Assembly (NCBI GenBank): GCA_017991395.1
Contig: JAGOQQ010000007.1
Coordinates: 1 to 52,034 of the forward strand
Source of the DNA: Minisyncoccota bacterium
GTDB taxonomy: Bacteria > Patescibacteriota > Minisyncoccia > Phycocordibacterales > UBA9973
Reading direction: 5' to 3'
Length of the DNA stretch: 52,034 nucleotides
In this document: positions 8,912 to 17,561 of the stretch, piece by piece
Layout of the letters: each line of letters opens with the position of its first letter
Position numbering within the stretch: the first letter of the stretch is position 1
Position numbers and translations under genes: made by a program
Notes under the pieces: generated by a model
The model's input: the letters and a program-made list of their open reading frames with translations, nothing else
Told to the model about the DNA's origin: nothing
Database searches by the model: none

Positions 8912-9904
8912 ATGAAAAGCGTGATTCTCAAAATACTGACACTAAGCATGTTGATTTTCTCGACATCTTTTTTTGCGTACGCACAGTCAGTAATTTCACA
9001 AAATGATGTCACAGTAAAGCTCTCTCCTTCTATTCCTGGCCCAAATGAATCAGTCACAATCACACTTCAAACATTTGCTTTTGATTTGAACAAAGCAAAT
9101 GTTTCTTGGACAATAAATGGAAAACTCACACCTAGTACAGAATTTGGCGGTAAAAGCATAAAGTTCACCACTGGAAACGTGGGGACTACAACATCAGTAG
9201 TCGCAGAAATAAAAGGTGACTCTTTTGACACGATTACAAAAAATATTCTGATCCGCCCTGCAGAAATTGATCTTCTCTGGGAAGTGACAGACTCATATAC
9301 TCCTCCTTTTTATAAAGGGAAGGCACTTCCATCTTCTGAATCAACAATCCGCATTGTAGCGTTTCCAAACATAAAAACCCCAAATGGCACAAAGCTTAAA
9401 TCTTCTGATTTTGTATTCAACTGGAAGAGAAATTTTAATTCTGTACAAGCGAGCTCAGGATATGGAAAAGATGTGTTTGAAGTAAAACACAATTATTTAA
9501 ATAAAGACGAAACAGTTTCTCTTGTGGTGTCTGGTATTAGTCTCCCAACAGGAGCGGATGCACAACTCACGCTTGTTCCTGGAAATCCAAAAATTCTTTT
9601 TTATGAACAAAACCCACTTTATGGAACGTTGTACCAAAAAGAACTTGGGCAAGTTTTTTCAATGAACACAGACGAAACAGCAATTGTTGCCGAACCATAT
9701 TTTTTTTCTCCAAAAAATGTACTTTATAGTGACGTTGCCTTCAAGTGGAATATCAACGGTGCGTCAGTTGCAAATCAGTCTCCAAAAAATGCGCTACTTG
9801 TCAGAAAGGGTGGAACAGGTGGATCAACTAAAATCAATATTACAATCGAAAGTGTTACTAAGCTTTTTCAATCAGCAACAAAAACGCTTTTTGTAAATCT
9901 ATAA
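8912..9904 (+). CDS. Secreted Ig-like protein of the secretion locus
   Basis: 330 residues with a signal peptide (hydrophobic 4-24, likely cleavage after FAYAQ). The remainder is beta-rich with PKD/Ig-like patterns (VTVKLSPSIPGPNESVTITL; later VSWTINGK). ATG is 7 bases after TATACT. It ends 3 bases before the VirB2-like gene, suggesting one operon with 9908-12274. No enzyme motif seen. Probably an extracytoplasmic structural or adhesive component of the envelope machine (inference). Confidence 0.7.
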   Translation: MKSVILKILTLSMLIFSTSFFAYAQSVISQNDVTVKLSPSIPGPNESVTITLQTFAFDLNKANVSWTINGKLTPSTEFGGKSIKFTTGNVGTTTSVVAEIKGDSFDTITKNILIRPAEIDLLWEVTDSYTPPFYKGKALPSSESTIRIVAFPNIKTPNGTKLKSSDFVFNWKRNFNSVQASSGYGKDVFEVKHNYLNKDETVSLVVSGISLPTGADAQLTLVPGNPKILFYEQNPLYGTLYQKELGQVFSMNTDETAIVAEPYFFSPKNVLYSDVAFKWNINGASVANQSPKNALLVRKGGTGGSTKINITIESVTKLFQSATKTLFVNL

Positions 9905-9907
9905 ATT

Positions 9908-10945
9908 ATGAAAATAGTTAAGTCGCTTTGTATAAAAAAAATATTCACCATTATGGTTTTGTTGTGCATGTTTGGACTAGTTCCAAGTAGTGTAACTGCT
10001 CAAAAGGATCCAATTATTCTAAACCCTACAAACCCGGCTGTTTCTGCTGGTGAGTGTAATGACGGAAAAGACAACAACAGCAATGGCAAAATTGATTATC
10101 CTGCAGACAGTGATTGTTCTTCATCCTCAGACAAAACCGAGGGTGAATCGTACAAACTACTCGCACCGTTACCAATATTTGGATCAATATTTAGTGCATC
10201 TGGAAAATCTTTTGGGGAGTATCTCTCAATAATGTTTACATTTCTAGTATCATTTGCGGGTGTGCTCGCGGTAGTGATGCTTATTTTTGGGGGAATACAG
10301 TACATGTCCACTGACTCACTTTCAGGAACTGAATCAGGTAGAGCTAAAATGACTCAAGCGATATATGGATTGATAATAGTACTCGCTTCCTATGTAATTC
10401 TAAATACTGTAAATCCTAATCTCGTAAAATTTAATTTCTCGATTCAAGGGCAACAAATTGAAATAAGTGAAGTAGGAGATGATGGTACACCACTGATAAT
10501 TCAATACAGCGGAAAGGGAACTTGCCCACAGGATTGTGTTGATCTACTTCCAGAAGTTCCAATCAAAAACAGTTCAGGTAAAAAAGCCGAAAAAGTGTTC
10601 AAAGAAAAATTAGCTATATTTACAAATAAAATTAAAAACGACGGTATAATAAACAACGGCTGGGGCACAACTGAGGCATGGGCACCTTCGAGAACACACA
10701 AAGCACAATGTCATCCAAAAGGAACGTGTATTGATGCCAATTTTACAGGATCTGCTACAGCACAAAAAGTAAAGCAGTTTATAAATCAAGCATCTTCGTC
10801 GGGGTTGTGCGCAATATATGAAGTTCAGAGCGATAGTGCAAGAAATGACTTAATAGCTGGTGGGGTAAACCCTTCAAATATTAAAAATTATGGCAGTTGG
10901 ATTAGTGCTCCACACTTCTCGGTATATGGTGGTACATGTAAATAA
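9908..10945 (+). CDS. VirB2/TrbC-like pilin fused to a possible M15-like peptidase domain
   Basis: 345 residues. A signal peptide (about 10-31) is followed by an acidic motif with CNDGKDNN and DYPADSDC, then two hydrophobic helices (about 103-128 and 142-164) separated by a short charged loop with GTESGRAKM, the layout of VirB2/TrbC pilins. The extra C-terminal ~170 residues contain THKAQCHPKGTCID and, later, APHFSVYGG; the HxxGTCID and final His resemble the metal-binding S-x-H-x2-G-x-A-x-D and HxH pattern of M15 D,D-peptidases. If right, this is a pilin carrying a wall-cutting domain. Pilin call moderately sure, peptidase call tentative. Confidence 0.65.
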   Translation: MKIVKSLCIKKIFTIMVLLCMFGLVPSSVTAQKDPIILNPTNPAVSAGECNDGKDNNSNGKIDYPADSDCSSSSDKTEGESYKLLAPLPIFGSIFSASGKSFGEYLSIMFTFLVSFAGVLAVVMLIFGGIQYMSTDSLSGTESGRAKMTQAIYGLIIVLASYVILNTVNPNLVKFNFSIQGQQIEISEVGDDGTPLIIQYSGKGTCPQDCVDLLPEVPIKNSSGKKAEKVFKEKLAIFTNKIKNDGIINNGWGTTEAWAPSRTHKAQCHPKGTCIDANFTGSATAQKVKQFINQASSSGLCAIYEVQSDSARNDLIAGGVNPSNIKNYGSWISAPHFSVYGGTCK

Positions 10946-10948
10946 ATC

Positions 10949-12274
10949 ATGAGTAAAAAACTTCTTACAATCATAATAGGTGTATCGGTACTATCACTAC
11001 TTGTTGGTGTTGGTACATTGATGCTCAAAAAATCAAACCCAGGAAACACCAGCACACAAACAGAAGGAGGTGGTCTTAGTTTTCGAGAATTTTTTACAAT
11101 AGGAGGTAAAAAAGAGGAGGTTCCTGTAAACGAAATACCAACAGAAGAAGGTGAGGTTCCGGTAGACAACACAGACAATGGGCCAAAAGTTATTCCAAAA
11201 CTTCAACAAATTTCATTTGAACCAACAACAGGCTACGGTACACTTGTGCGCGAACGAGAAATTGTGGCTGAAGCGGAAATGGCTACACTTCCTGAAACCA
11301 CACCAGCAAAACCAACACCTGTTGCACCAAAGAAGTTTGAGTCGATAGACTCTGTGAGGTATCAAGACAAAGCAACAGGGCATGTCTATCAAACATACCT
11401 CGATATCGTAAGTGCTGAAAAAATATCAAACACAACTATTCCAAAAGTTCATCGTTCGTTTTTTGTCAGCAAAAGTGAAGGTCTGCTGGATCAATATCTT
11501 ACTGGTTCACAAAATAGCATCGAAACATATCATGGAACTCTCACAAAAGATACAGAAGGAAACTACACATCACTCACGGGAATATTTCTCCCAAAAAATA
11601 TCCTTGACATAGCGATTGCACCGGACACAACAAAAATTTTCTATCTATCGAGTCTTGAAAATGGAGTTGTGGGTACAATCTCATCACCAAAAGGTGAGTC
11701 AAAAATTCAAGTATTTTCTTCAAAGTTTTCTGAGTGGCTTTCACAATACGCAAACAGTAAACTTGTGACTGTGACCACAAAGCCTTCAGCGCGCTCACTT
11801 GGATACATGTATGGAATCGACACTTCAATAAAATCGTTTGATAAAATTCTCGGTGGAATCACAGGACTAACTACACTGACAAGTCCAGACGGAAAACAAG
11901 TGCTTTATAGTGCAACAAACACAGGTGGTTTTAGTCTAAACATTTACAACATCGCCACAAAAAAAGCTCTCACTCTAGGACTTACAACCCTACCTGAGAA
12001 ATGTGTATGGGCAGGCGATTCACGGTCAGTATATTGTGCTGTTCCACAAACAATTTCAACAGGTGAATACCCAGACGCATGGTATCAAGGAATAGTTTCA
12101 TTCAATGATTCATTTTGGAAGCTTGATACAGAAACAAATATTTTTGAACTTGTATATGACTCAGCGACAGAAGGTAAAAATTTTGATGGTATAAATCTTC
12201 AACTTTCAAATACTGCAAAATATCTATTGTTTATGAATAAGGTTGATAATCAGTTGTGGGGAATCAAAATCTAA
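10949..12274 (+). CDS. Membrane-anchored propeller-like protein
   Basis: 441 residues with one N-terminal membrane helix (about 5-26), a linker rich in Glu/Pro/Thr (30-140) and a C-terminal beta-rich domain with repeated patterns such as TKIFYLSSLENG, KQVLYSATNTGG and CVWAGDSRSVYCAVP, typical of WD40/TolB-like propellers. It starts 4 bases after the pilin gene and is probably co-transcribed. It ends at a strong terminator. Family name unknown to me; similar anchored propellers occur at the end of CPR pilus loci. The role is inferred only from context. Confidence 0.65.
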   Translation: MSKKLLTIIIGVSVLSLLVGVGTLMLKKSNPGNTSTQTEGGGLSFREFFTIGGKKEEVPVNEIPTEEGEVPVDNTDNGPKVIPKLQQISFEPTTGYGTLVREREIVAEAEMATLPETTPAKPTPVAPKKFESIDSVRYQDKATGHVYQTYLDIVSAEKISNTTIPKVHRSFFVSKSEGLLDQYLTGSQNSIETYHGTLTKDTEGNYTSLTGIFLPKNILDIAIAPDTTKIFYLSSLENGVVGTISSPKGESKIQVFSSKFSEWLSQYANSKLVTVTTKPSARSLGYMYGIDTSIKSFDKILGGITGLTTLTSPDGKQVLYSATNTGGFSLNIYNIATKKALTLGLTTLPEKCVWAGDSRSVYCAVPQTISTGEYPDAWYQGIVSFNDSFWKLDTETNIFELVYDSATEGKNFDGINLQLSNTAKYLLFMNKVDNQLWGIKI

Positions 12275-12304
12275 TCAGTAGGGGATACGTAGAGCGTAAA
12301 ATAC

Positions 12305-12366
12305 ATAACAAAAGAGCGGCGCCTAAGGGAACACTTATGCAAGGCTAGGCGCCGCTCTTTTGTTAT
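12305..12366. terminator. Bidirectional terminator between convergent genes
   Basis: 21-base perfect arms (12305-12325 and 12346-12366) with core AAAAGAGCGGCGCCTA separate the plus-strand locus from the minus-strand jag gene. Heptamer arrays lie on both sides (about 12284-12300 and 12376-12410). Confidence 0.75.
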
Positions 12367-12412
12367 TTCTGTTTTCACGTTCTGCGCTCCACGATCTACG
12401 TTCTACGTTACC

Positions 12413-12877
12413 CTATATGCTCCCAATGTACTTGATCGTCACCCTCCTTTCTTTACCTTCTCCCACAGATTCACTTTTGATATCTGTTTTTGATTGGAGA
12501 AATGAGTGGATGATCTTTCTTTCATATGCACTCATTGGATCTATTTCGACAGTTGATTTGAAATACCGAGCTCGTTCTGACATCATATGGGCAATCGCTT
12601 TCAAATTGTCTATTTTTCTTTTTTGGAAATCATCCACATCAATAATATACTGTGGAACTATTTCTTGTTGCGAGTTTCTTTCTATAAGACGTTTTACGAG
12701 GTGGTTTAGTGCCATGAGTGTCTCACCATCTTTTCCAATAAAAACTCTCGGCTCAGACGTTTTTACTGTGTACCACGTACTATCAGTATCATTATCATAC
12801 GACACTTGGATATCTTCCACGTGAAAACTTGTTTTCGTGATCAGATTTTTTATTAGTGTGTCGATTTCTTGGCTCAT
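12413..12877 (-). CDS. jag: Jag/KhpB RNA-binding protein
   Basis: 154 residues. The middle holds a KH-type fold with the signature RVFIGKDGETLMALNHLVKRL, and the C-terminal half the R3H domain (ARYFKSTVEIDPMSAYERKIIH). Jag/KhpB proteins bind RNA and in many bacteria are encoded beside yidC. It is the last gene of the order rpmH-rnpA-yidD-yidC-jag, starting 4 bases after yidC. The usual N-terminal Jag_N domain is missing or very short. Confidence 0.9.
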   Translation of the reverse strand: MSQEIDTLIKNLITKTSFHVEDIQVSYDNDTDSTWYTVKTSEPRVFIGKDGETLMALNHLVKRLIERNSQQEIVPQYIIDVDDFQKRKIDNLKAIAHMMSERARYFKSTVEIDPMSAYERKIIHSFLQSKTDIKSESVGEGKERRVTIKYIGSI

Positions 12878-12881
12878 AGTA

Positions 12882-13613
12882 TTATTTTACAGTTACCAAT
12901 GCTTCTTTTTGAAGTTTTCTTTTTATAAAAATCTCCTGCGCAATTGAAACAAGGTTGTTTACCACCAAATAAAGCGCTATCGCCCCTGAAGTAGTGTAGG
13001 CAATAAACACTATAAACACAGGCATTACATATCGCATTTGCACATTCATGCTTTTCATAAGCTCAGTTTTAAACGACTTATCATCTGGTTTTGCCTTAAA
13101 TGCAGGCATAGAAAGTCTAATTTGAATAAACTGTGTGATACCGGCAAGAACTGAGAGTACAATACTTTTCTTTGCGATATCAATAAGTCCTATAAAAAGA
13201 GTATTGAGTGTTTCAGGGTAGTGCACAAAAGAGTATAGAAGGTTTTCATTGAGTGAAATACCATCATAAAAAACTCTATACAACGCAATAAGGATTGGAA
13301 GTTGAATAATCAACACAAGACACCCTGAAAGTGGGTTGATTTTGTGTTTTTTATAAAGCGCGAAGGTTTGTCGTGCTTGTTCTTCTTTGTTTGAGTATTT
13401 ACCTTTGATCTCCTCGAGCTCCGGCTCGATTTCTCTCATTTTAATCTGACTTCGGAGTGATTTCTGGGTGAGAGGAAAAGTAATTATTTTTACAATGATT
13501 GTAAGGGCGACAACAGCCAAACCCACATCAGCCCATGGAACATTAGCAGTAAGAAATACGAGAGCATTATAAAGTGGTTCGTAGAACACATTCATCCAAA
13601 TTGATTGAAACAT
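12882..13613 (-). CDS. yidC: Membrane protein insertase YidC/Oxa1
   Basis: 243 residues, the short Oxa1-like form without the large periplasmic domain. Features are the membrane segments near 20-50, 95-115, 135-160 and 195-225, the KxxFPLTQKSLRSQIKMREIEPELEEIKGKYS-type coiled region (here seen in parts at 45-75), and the conserved Arg-bearing hydrophilic groove. It inserts membrane proteins alone or with SecYEG. ATG is 6 bases after TATACT, so this gene has its own leaderless promoter within the cluster. Confidence 0.93.
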   Translation of the reverse strand: MFQSIWMNVFYEPLYNALVFLTANVPWADVGLAVVALTIIVKIITFPLTQKSLRSQIKMREIEPELEEIKGKYSNKEEQARQTFALYKKHKINPLSGCLVLIIQLPILIALYRVFYDGISLNENLLYSFVHYPETLNTLFIGLIDIAKKSIVLSVLAGITQFIQIRLSMPAFKAKPDDKSFKTELMKSMNVQMRYVMPVFIVFIAYTTSGAIALYLVVNNLVSIAQEIFIKRKLQKEALVTVK

Positions 13614-13651
13614 GAAAATAGTATACTCTTTCTGGTGTTTTTTTACAAAAA

Positions 13652-13864
13652 CTATGGCACAAGATCTATTTCATGTTCCCGCCAAGGATGGCATTTGAGG
13701 ATTCTTTTTGTTGTGAGGTAAAAACCCTTAAAAAATCCATGTTTTTGGAATGCTAGTTTTCCATATTCAGAGCAGGTGGGATAGAACTTGCATGAGTTTT
13801 TTTTATTGAAAAATGACGTAATACTTTGGTAAATAAGGATTATTTGTATTGCGATCCATTTCAT
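13652..13864 (-). CDS. yidD: Membrane protein insertion efficiency factor YidD
   Basis: 70 residues with the YidD signature CKFYPTCSEYGKLAFQKHG and KRILKCHPW. YidD is a small peripheral membrane protein that assists YidC. Its start overlaps the rnpA stop by one base, matching the conserved rpmH-rnpA-yidD-yidC order. Confidence 0.93.
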   Translation of the reverse strand: MKWIAIQIILIYQSITSFFNKKNSCKFYPTCSEYGKLAFQKHGFFKGFYLTTKRILKCHPWREHEIDLVP

Positions 13865-14199
13865 TAGATAATTCTTGCTTTTACTAGTAGGTCTTTTGTC
13901 TCCTTTTTGAGGACGGAAAAAGAGAGATTGGTAGCTCCCTTTTTAGGAAAAACCATTAAAACATAAGGTTTTTCTGTTTTTTTAACCAAATTTACCACAA
14001 TATCGTAAAGTCTTCGCTTTAGAGTGTTTCTATCTGTTGCTTTTTGTAGGACTTTTTTTGATACAACCACGGATATTTTAGACAATTCTCCATAAAAACC
14101 CTTATATCTTAAGGTTAAATAGTCATTTGAGGCTATTTTAGAATTAGAAAAAGACTCAGAGAAGAGTCTTTTTGTTACTCGTTGTTGAGTAGATATCAT
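13864..14199 (-). CDS. rnpA: Ribonuclease P protein component
   Basis: 111 residues. The central motif with LKRRLYDIVVNLV and the strand KISVVVSKKVLQKATDRN match RnpA, which binds RNase P RNA to mature the 5' ends of tRNAs. Length is normal. The start codon overlaps the rpmH stop (TAATG), implying translational coupling. Confidence 0.9.
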   Translation of the reverse strand: MISTQQRVTKRLFSESFSNSKIASNDYLTLRYKGFYGELSKISVVVSKKVLQKATDRNTLKRRLYDIVVNLVKKTEKPYVLMVFPKKGATNLSFSVLKKETKDLLVKARII

Positions 14200-14348
14200 T
14201 ATTTGCGTCGTGTTTTGACGGCAATTTTAGCTCGACCTTTTTGTCGGCGTCGCTTCAATACATTCTTTCCAGCACTAGTTTCACTTCGGACGAGGAATCC
14301 GTGTGTAGTTGCGCGCTTTCTTTTGTTGGGGTTATAAGTCTTTGACAT
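14199..14348 (-). CDS. rpmH: 50S ribosomal protein L34
   Basis: 49 residues, too short for the supplied-length ORF cut-off but clear: it starts [19 protein letters not shown] and ends with [17 protein letters not shown], the basic L34 pattern. It is the first gene of the minus-strand rpmH-rnpA-yidD operon and is divergent from dnaA, the classical origin arrangement. Confidence 0.95.
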   Translation of the reverse strand: MSKTYNPNKRKRATTHGFLVRSETSAGKNVLKRRRQKGRAKIAVKTRRK

Positions 14349-14571
14349 ACTGTGGGAATATACACTACTTTTTAAATTAAATCAATAGTGCGTGATTTGA
14401 AAGTTAGAGCACACACAAACATCATTGTGAAGTAGGCACACAATAACAGGGAAGGGTATAATTGCATTATACACAGTTTTTCCACAGGTTAATTAAGGTT
14501 TTTAAATTGTTTGATTAAGTATTTGTTCACGTATAATTATTTTATATCAGTTAACTATTTGATTCATTCTT
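14349..14571. promoter_or_regulatory. rpmH-dnaA intergenic region with DnaA-box-like sites
   Basis: AT-rich divergent promoter region. A TTATACACA box lies at 14467-14475 and TTTTTCCACA at about 14477-14486. Likely binds DnaA for autoregulation or as part of a bipartite origin. Confidence 0.6.
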
Positions 14572-15924
14572 ATGACAGAGTACAAACAACTTTGGGATAC
14601 GTGCTTAGGGGAAATAGAGGGTACAGTCTCAAAAGCCAATTTTAGTACTTGGTTTAAAGATACTTCAATAATTAAATATGAATTTGGAACAATATATGTA
14701 GGAGTTCCAAATGAATTTGTGAAAGATTGGCTCATGAATAAGTTTAGTAAGCTTATTTTGAAGACTCTTGTTGATCATTCATCTGAAATCCGAGCAGTTG
14801 AATTTATAATTTCAAAACATTCTCATAAAAAAGAGGGTACGGACACAGATATTGCAAAAACCTTTATAAACAAAGAGCTTCCTCTCTCTGATTTATACAT
14901 AAACAAAGAAGACAACCTCAATCCTCGTTATGTATTTGAGTCTTTTATTGTAGGACCATTCAATGAAATGGCTCATGCAGCTGCACAAGGAGTAATTCGA
15001 AACCCTGGACGTTCGTACAACCCGCTTTATGTATACGGAGACACAGGTTTGGGAAAAACACACCTCATCCAAGCAATAGGAAATGCTATAAAACAGAAAT
15101 TCCCAGAGAAAAAGGTTAATTATATTACCCTTGAGAAGTTCGCGACCGACCTTATAAACTCATTCCAAAACAACAAGGCCGCTCAATTCAAAGAAAAGTA
15201 CCGAAAATATGATGTACTTATCATAGACGACGTTCAATTTGTGGGAAAAATGGAAAAAACACAAGAAGAACTCTTTCACATGTTCAACTTTATGCATGAA
15301 AACAATAAACAAATTGTCTTTTCATCAGATAAACACCCAAATTTCATCCCAGGACTCGAAGATCGTATGCGTTCACGGTTCAATCAAGGAATGATTATAG
15401 ATGTTCTCCAACCAGAATATGAATCCCGGATGGCAATTCTTAAAGCAAAAGTATCACAACTTGGTGATATTCCTCTTTCAGATGAAATTATTGAATATCT
15501 TGCAACAACAATCCAGGGAAATGTTCGAGAATTAGAGGGAAATCTCAATGTTGTCGTGTGTCATATTCAACTCAAAAATCGACCACTTTCACTCAATGAA
15601 GTAAAAGGTTTAATTAAAAACAGTATAAAACCAAAGAAAAACATATCTATTAAAGAGGTTGCGAAGGTAATTTCAGAGTATTACAACCTAGAAGAATCCC
15701 TTATATACGAAAAAACTCGACGAAAAGAAATTGTACGAGCCCGGCAATTGATCATGTATATATTAAGAGAGGACTTCAATGTCTCATATCCATTGATTGG
15801 TCAAAAACTAGGAGGGAAGGACCATACAACAGTAATCCATTCATGTGAGAAGGTAAAAAATGATCTCAAAAACAATATGGGACTTTCACAAGAAATTGAA
15901 GAATTAAGACTATTATTCAAATAG
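14572..15924 (+). CDS. dnaA: Chromosomal replication initiator DnaA
   Basis: 450 residues. Domain I is at 1-80, Walker A GDTGLGKT at 156-163, Walker B LIIDDVQF near 216-223, and domain IV carries the box-binding signature GGKDHTTVIHS near 414-424. It opens oriC and loads the helicase. Full length for the family. It is followed by a cluster of DnaA boxes and dnaN. Confidence 0.98.
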   Translation: MTEYKQLWDTCLGEIEGTVSKANFSTWFKDTSIIKYEFGTIYVGVPNEFVKDWLMNKFSKLILKTLVDHSSEIRAVEFIISKHSHKKEGTDTDIAKTFINKELPLSDLYINKEDNLNPRYVFESFIVGPFNEMAHAAAQGVIRNPGRSYNPLYVYGDTGLGKTHLIQAIGNAIKQKFPEKKVNYITLEKFATDLINSFQNNKAAQFKEKYRKYDVLIIDDVQFVGKMEKTQEELFHMFNFMHENNKQIVFSSDKHPNFIPGLEDRMRSRFNQGMIIDVLQPEYESRMAILKAKVSQLGDIPLSDEIIEYLATTIQGNVRELEGNLNVVVCHIQLKNRPLSLNEVKGLIKNSIKPKKNISIKEVAKVISEYYNLEESLIYEKTRRKEIVRARQLIMYILREDFNVSYPLIGQKLGGKDHTTVIHSCEKVKNDLKNNMGLSQEIEELRLLFK

Positions 15925-16186
15925 AAACTGTGTATAACTCTGTGCATATCGTGGATATAACATTAGGAAAACTATAGGAAAAATCTGTGAGTTAAAATAG
16001 AATAACTTTTAATAAATAAATCAAAAATAAAAGTTATTCACAAACTCCAAGAGTTATACACAAGTTGTCTAAAAAATAATTATCAAAACAAGCTTTATTT
16101 ATACACATTATTTACGACTTATCCACTTATCAACAGTACTTAATAGTAATAATAAATTTATATATAAAGAACTAATACACATACTT
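15925..16186. other. Probable replication origin oriC (dnaA-dnaN intergenic)
   Basis: A 262-base AT-rich gap holds at least six DnaA-box-like nonamers: 15929-15937 (reverse TTATACACA), 16034-16042 TTATTCACA, 16054-16062 TTATACACA, 16099-16107 TTATACACA, 16119-16127 TTATCCACT and 16127-16135 TTATCAACA. A very AT-rich stretch at about 15990-16030 could be the unwinding element. Box density is much higher than before dnaA, so this side is the better origin candidate. Confidence 0.8.
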
Positions 16187-17284
16187 ATGAAAGTAGAATG
16201 CCAAATAGATAAAATTAAAAAAGCGCTCACTGATGCAGACAAGATTACAGGTAAAAACCTCACCCTCCCTATTCTTAGTTCTATCCTAATTATCGCGTCT
16301 GATAAATCTCTAAAGTTTAGATCAACAAATATAAACCTTGGAATAGAAATTGAGATTCCAGCGAAAGTAGAAAAACAAGGTGTCGTGGCAGTTCACGGAA
16401 CAACTATAGCTACCCTTTTTTCTTCTTTAAATGACCAAGGTGCAGTGGTACTCGAACAAAACGACCAATCTCTTAATATACAAACCAAACATAGCTCATT
16501 CGTCATTAAAAGCTATTCACATGAAGATTTTCCTACAATCCCAGTAATAGAAGGTGAAGAAATACAATTATCAATAAAAAAGTTTATTGATGGAATAAAA
16601 TCAGTGTATTACAGTTCATCACTGTCAGACATAAAACCCGAAATTGCGAGTATTTATATATATTCAGATAATGACTCATTGGTATATGTTGCGACTGATA
16701 GCTTTAGGCTTGCTGAGAAGAGAATAAAATTTAAATCAAACACAGAGTTTCCAGGTATTTTGATTCCTTATAAAAATATAATTGAAATTATAAAGATTAT
16801 TGGTGATCTTGATGGAGATATTTCTTTAATTGTAAACAAAAACCAAATTGCGTTTAATTATCCAGGACTCTATCTTACCTCTCGTGCAATTGATGGTGTA
16901 TTTCCAGACTATAAACAAATTATTCCAAAAGAATTCAAAAGTGAAGCGGTTGTACTTAAACAAAACTTATTAAATACACTAAAACTTTCAACTATTTTTA
17001 GTGATAAATTTAATCAAATCACTCTTTCTTTAAAGCCAAATAAGAAAATTCTAGAAATTAATTCAAAAAATTCTGATATAGGAGAACACACAACAACAAT
17101 TGAAGGAACATTTTCTGGTGAAGATATTGAAATGAGTTTTAATTCAAAATATATTATTGACTGTTTTCAATCAATAAGTAATGACAGTATTATTTTGAAA
17201 TTTAATAACACCAACAAACCTATGATTATTCAATCATCACAAGATTCATCGTTTACATATCTTGTGATGCCAATGAATAGATAA
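16187..17284 (+). CDS. dnaN: DNA polymerase III sliding clamp (beta)
   Basis: 365 residues with the three-domain clamp pattern: an N-terminal MKVECQIDKIKKALTDADKI start, the middle YVATDSFRLAEKRI motif, and the C-terminal YLVMPMNR end typical of DnaN. The clamp ring tethers polymerases to DNA. Normal length, directly after the putative origin. Confidence 0.97.
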   Translation: MKVECQIDKIKKALTDADKITGKNLTLPILSSILIIASDKSLKFRSTNINLGIEIEIPAKVEKQGVVAVHGTTIATLFSSLNDQGAVVLEQNDQSLNIQTKHSSFVIKSYSHEDFPTIPVIEGEEIQLSIKKFIDGIKSVYYSSSLSDIKPEIASIYIYSDNDSLVYVATDSFRLAEKRIKFKSNTEFPGILIPYKNIIEIIKIIGDLDGDISLIVNKNQIAFNYPGLYLTSRAIDGVFPDYKQIIPKEFKSEAVVLKQNLLNTLKLSTIFSDKFNQITLSLKPNKKILEINSKNSDIGEHTTTIEGTFSGEDIEMSFNSKYIIDCFQSISNDSIILKFNNTNKPMIIQSSQDSSFTYLVMPMNR

Positions 17285-17287
17285 TAT

Positions 17288-17548
17288 ATGGCACACGGAA
17301 ATCTTGGTGATTTTTTATCAATATTTAAAAACCTTCTTTCACATGAGGAATTAGTGAGGGAAGATATTATTTCTTCAATAGAAACACACACAGGAATAGT
17401 ACTAGAAAAGAAACAACTCACAATAAAAAATTCAGTGTGTGATATAAACACTCACCCAGCAGTAAAAAATGAAATTTTTTTAAAGAAAAAAGAAATAATG
17501 AATTCTCTCCGAGAAAGTACTCACAAAAAAATCAGCGATATTCGCTGA
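17288..17548 (+). CDS. Small DciA/DUF721-like protein (tentative)
   Basis: 86 residues, starting 4 bases after dnaN. The C-terminal pattern HPAVKNEIFLKKKEIMNSL resembles the DUF721/DciA motif in which conserved Asn/Glu and hydrophobics precede the end of the domain, and genes of this type often follow dnaN. DciA helps load the replicative helicase in bacteria without DnaC. The match is weak and the protein short, so the call is tentative. The stop codon lies within the terminator hairpin (about 17525-17555). Confidence 0.5.
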   Translation: MAHGNLGDFLSIFKNLLSHEELVREDIISSIETHTGIVLEKKQLTIKNSVCDINTHPAVKNEIFLKKKEIMNSLRESTHKKISDIR

Positions 17549-17556
17549 TTTTTTTA
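17525..17556. terminator. Terminator overlapping gene end
   Basis: Hairpin AAAAAAATCAGCGA with its complement and T run covers the last codons of the small gene and serves the convergent PBP gene as well. Confidence 0.75.
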
Positions 17557-17561
17557 ATATA

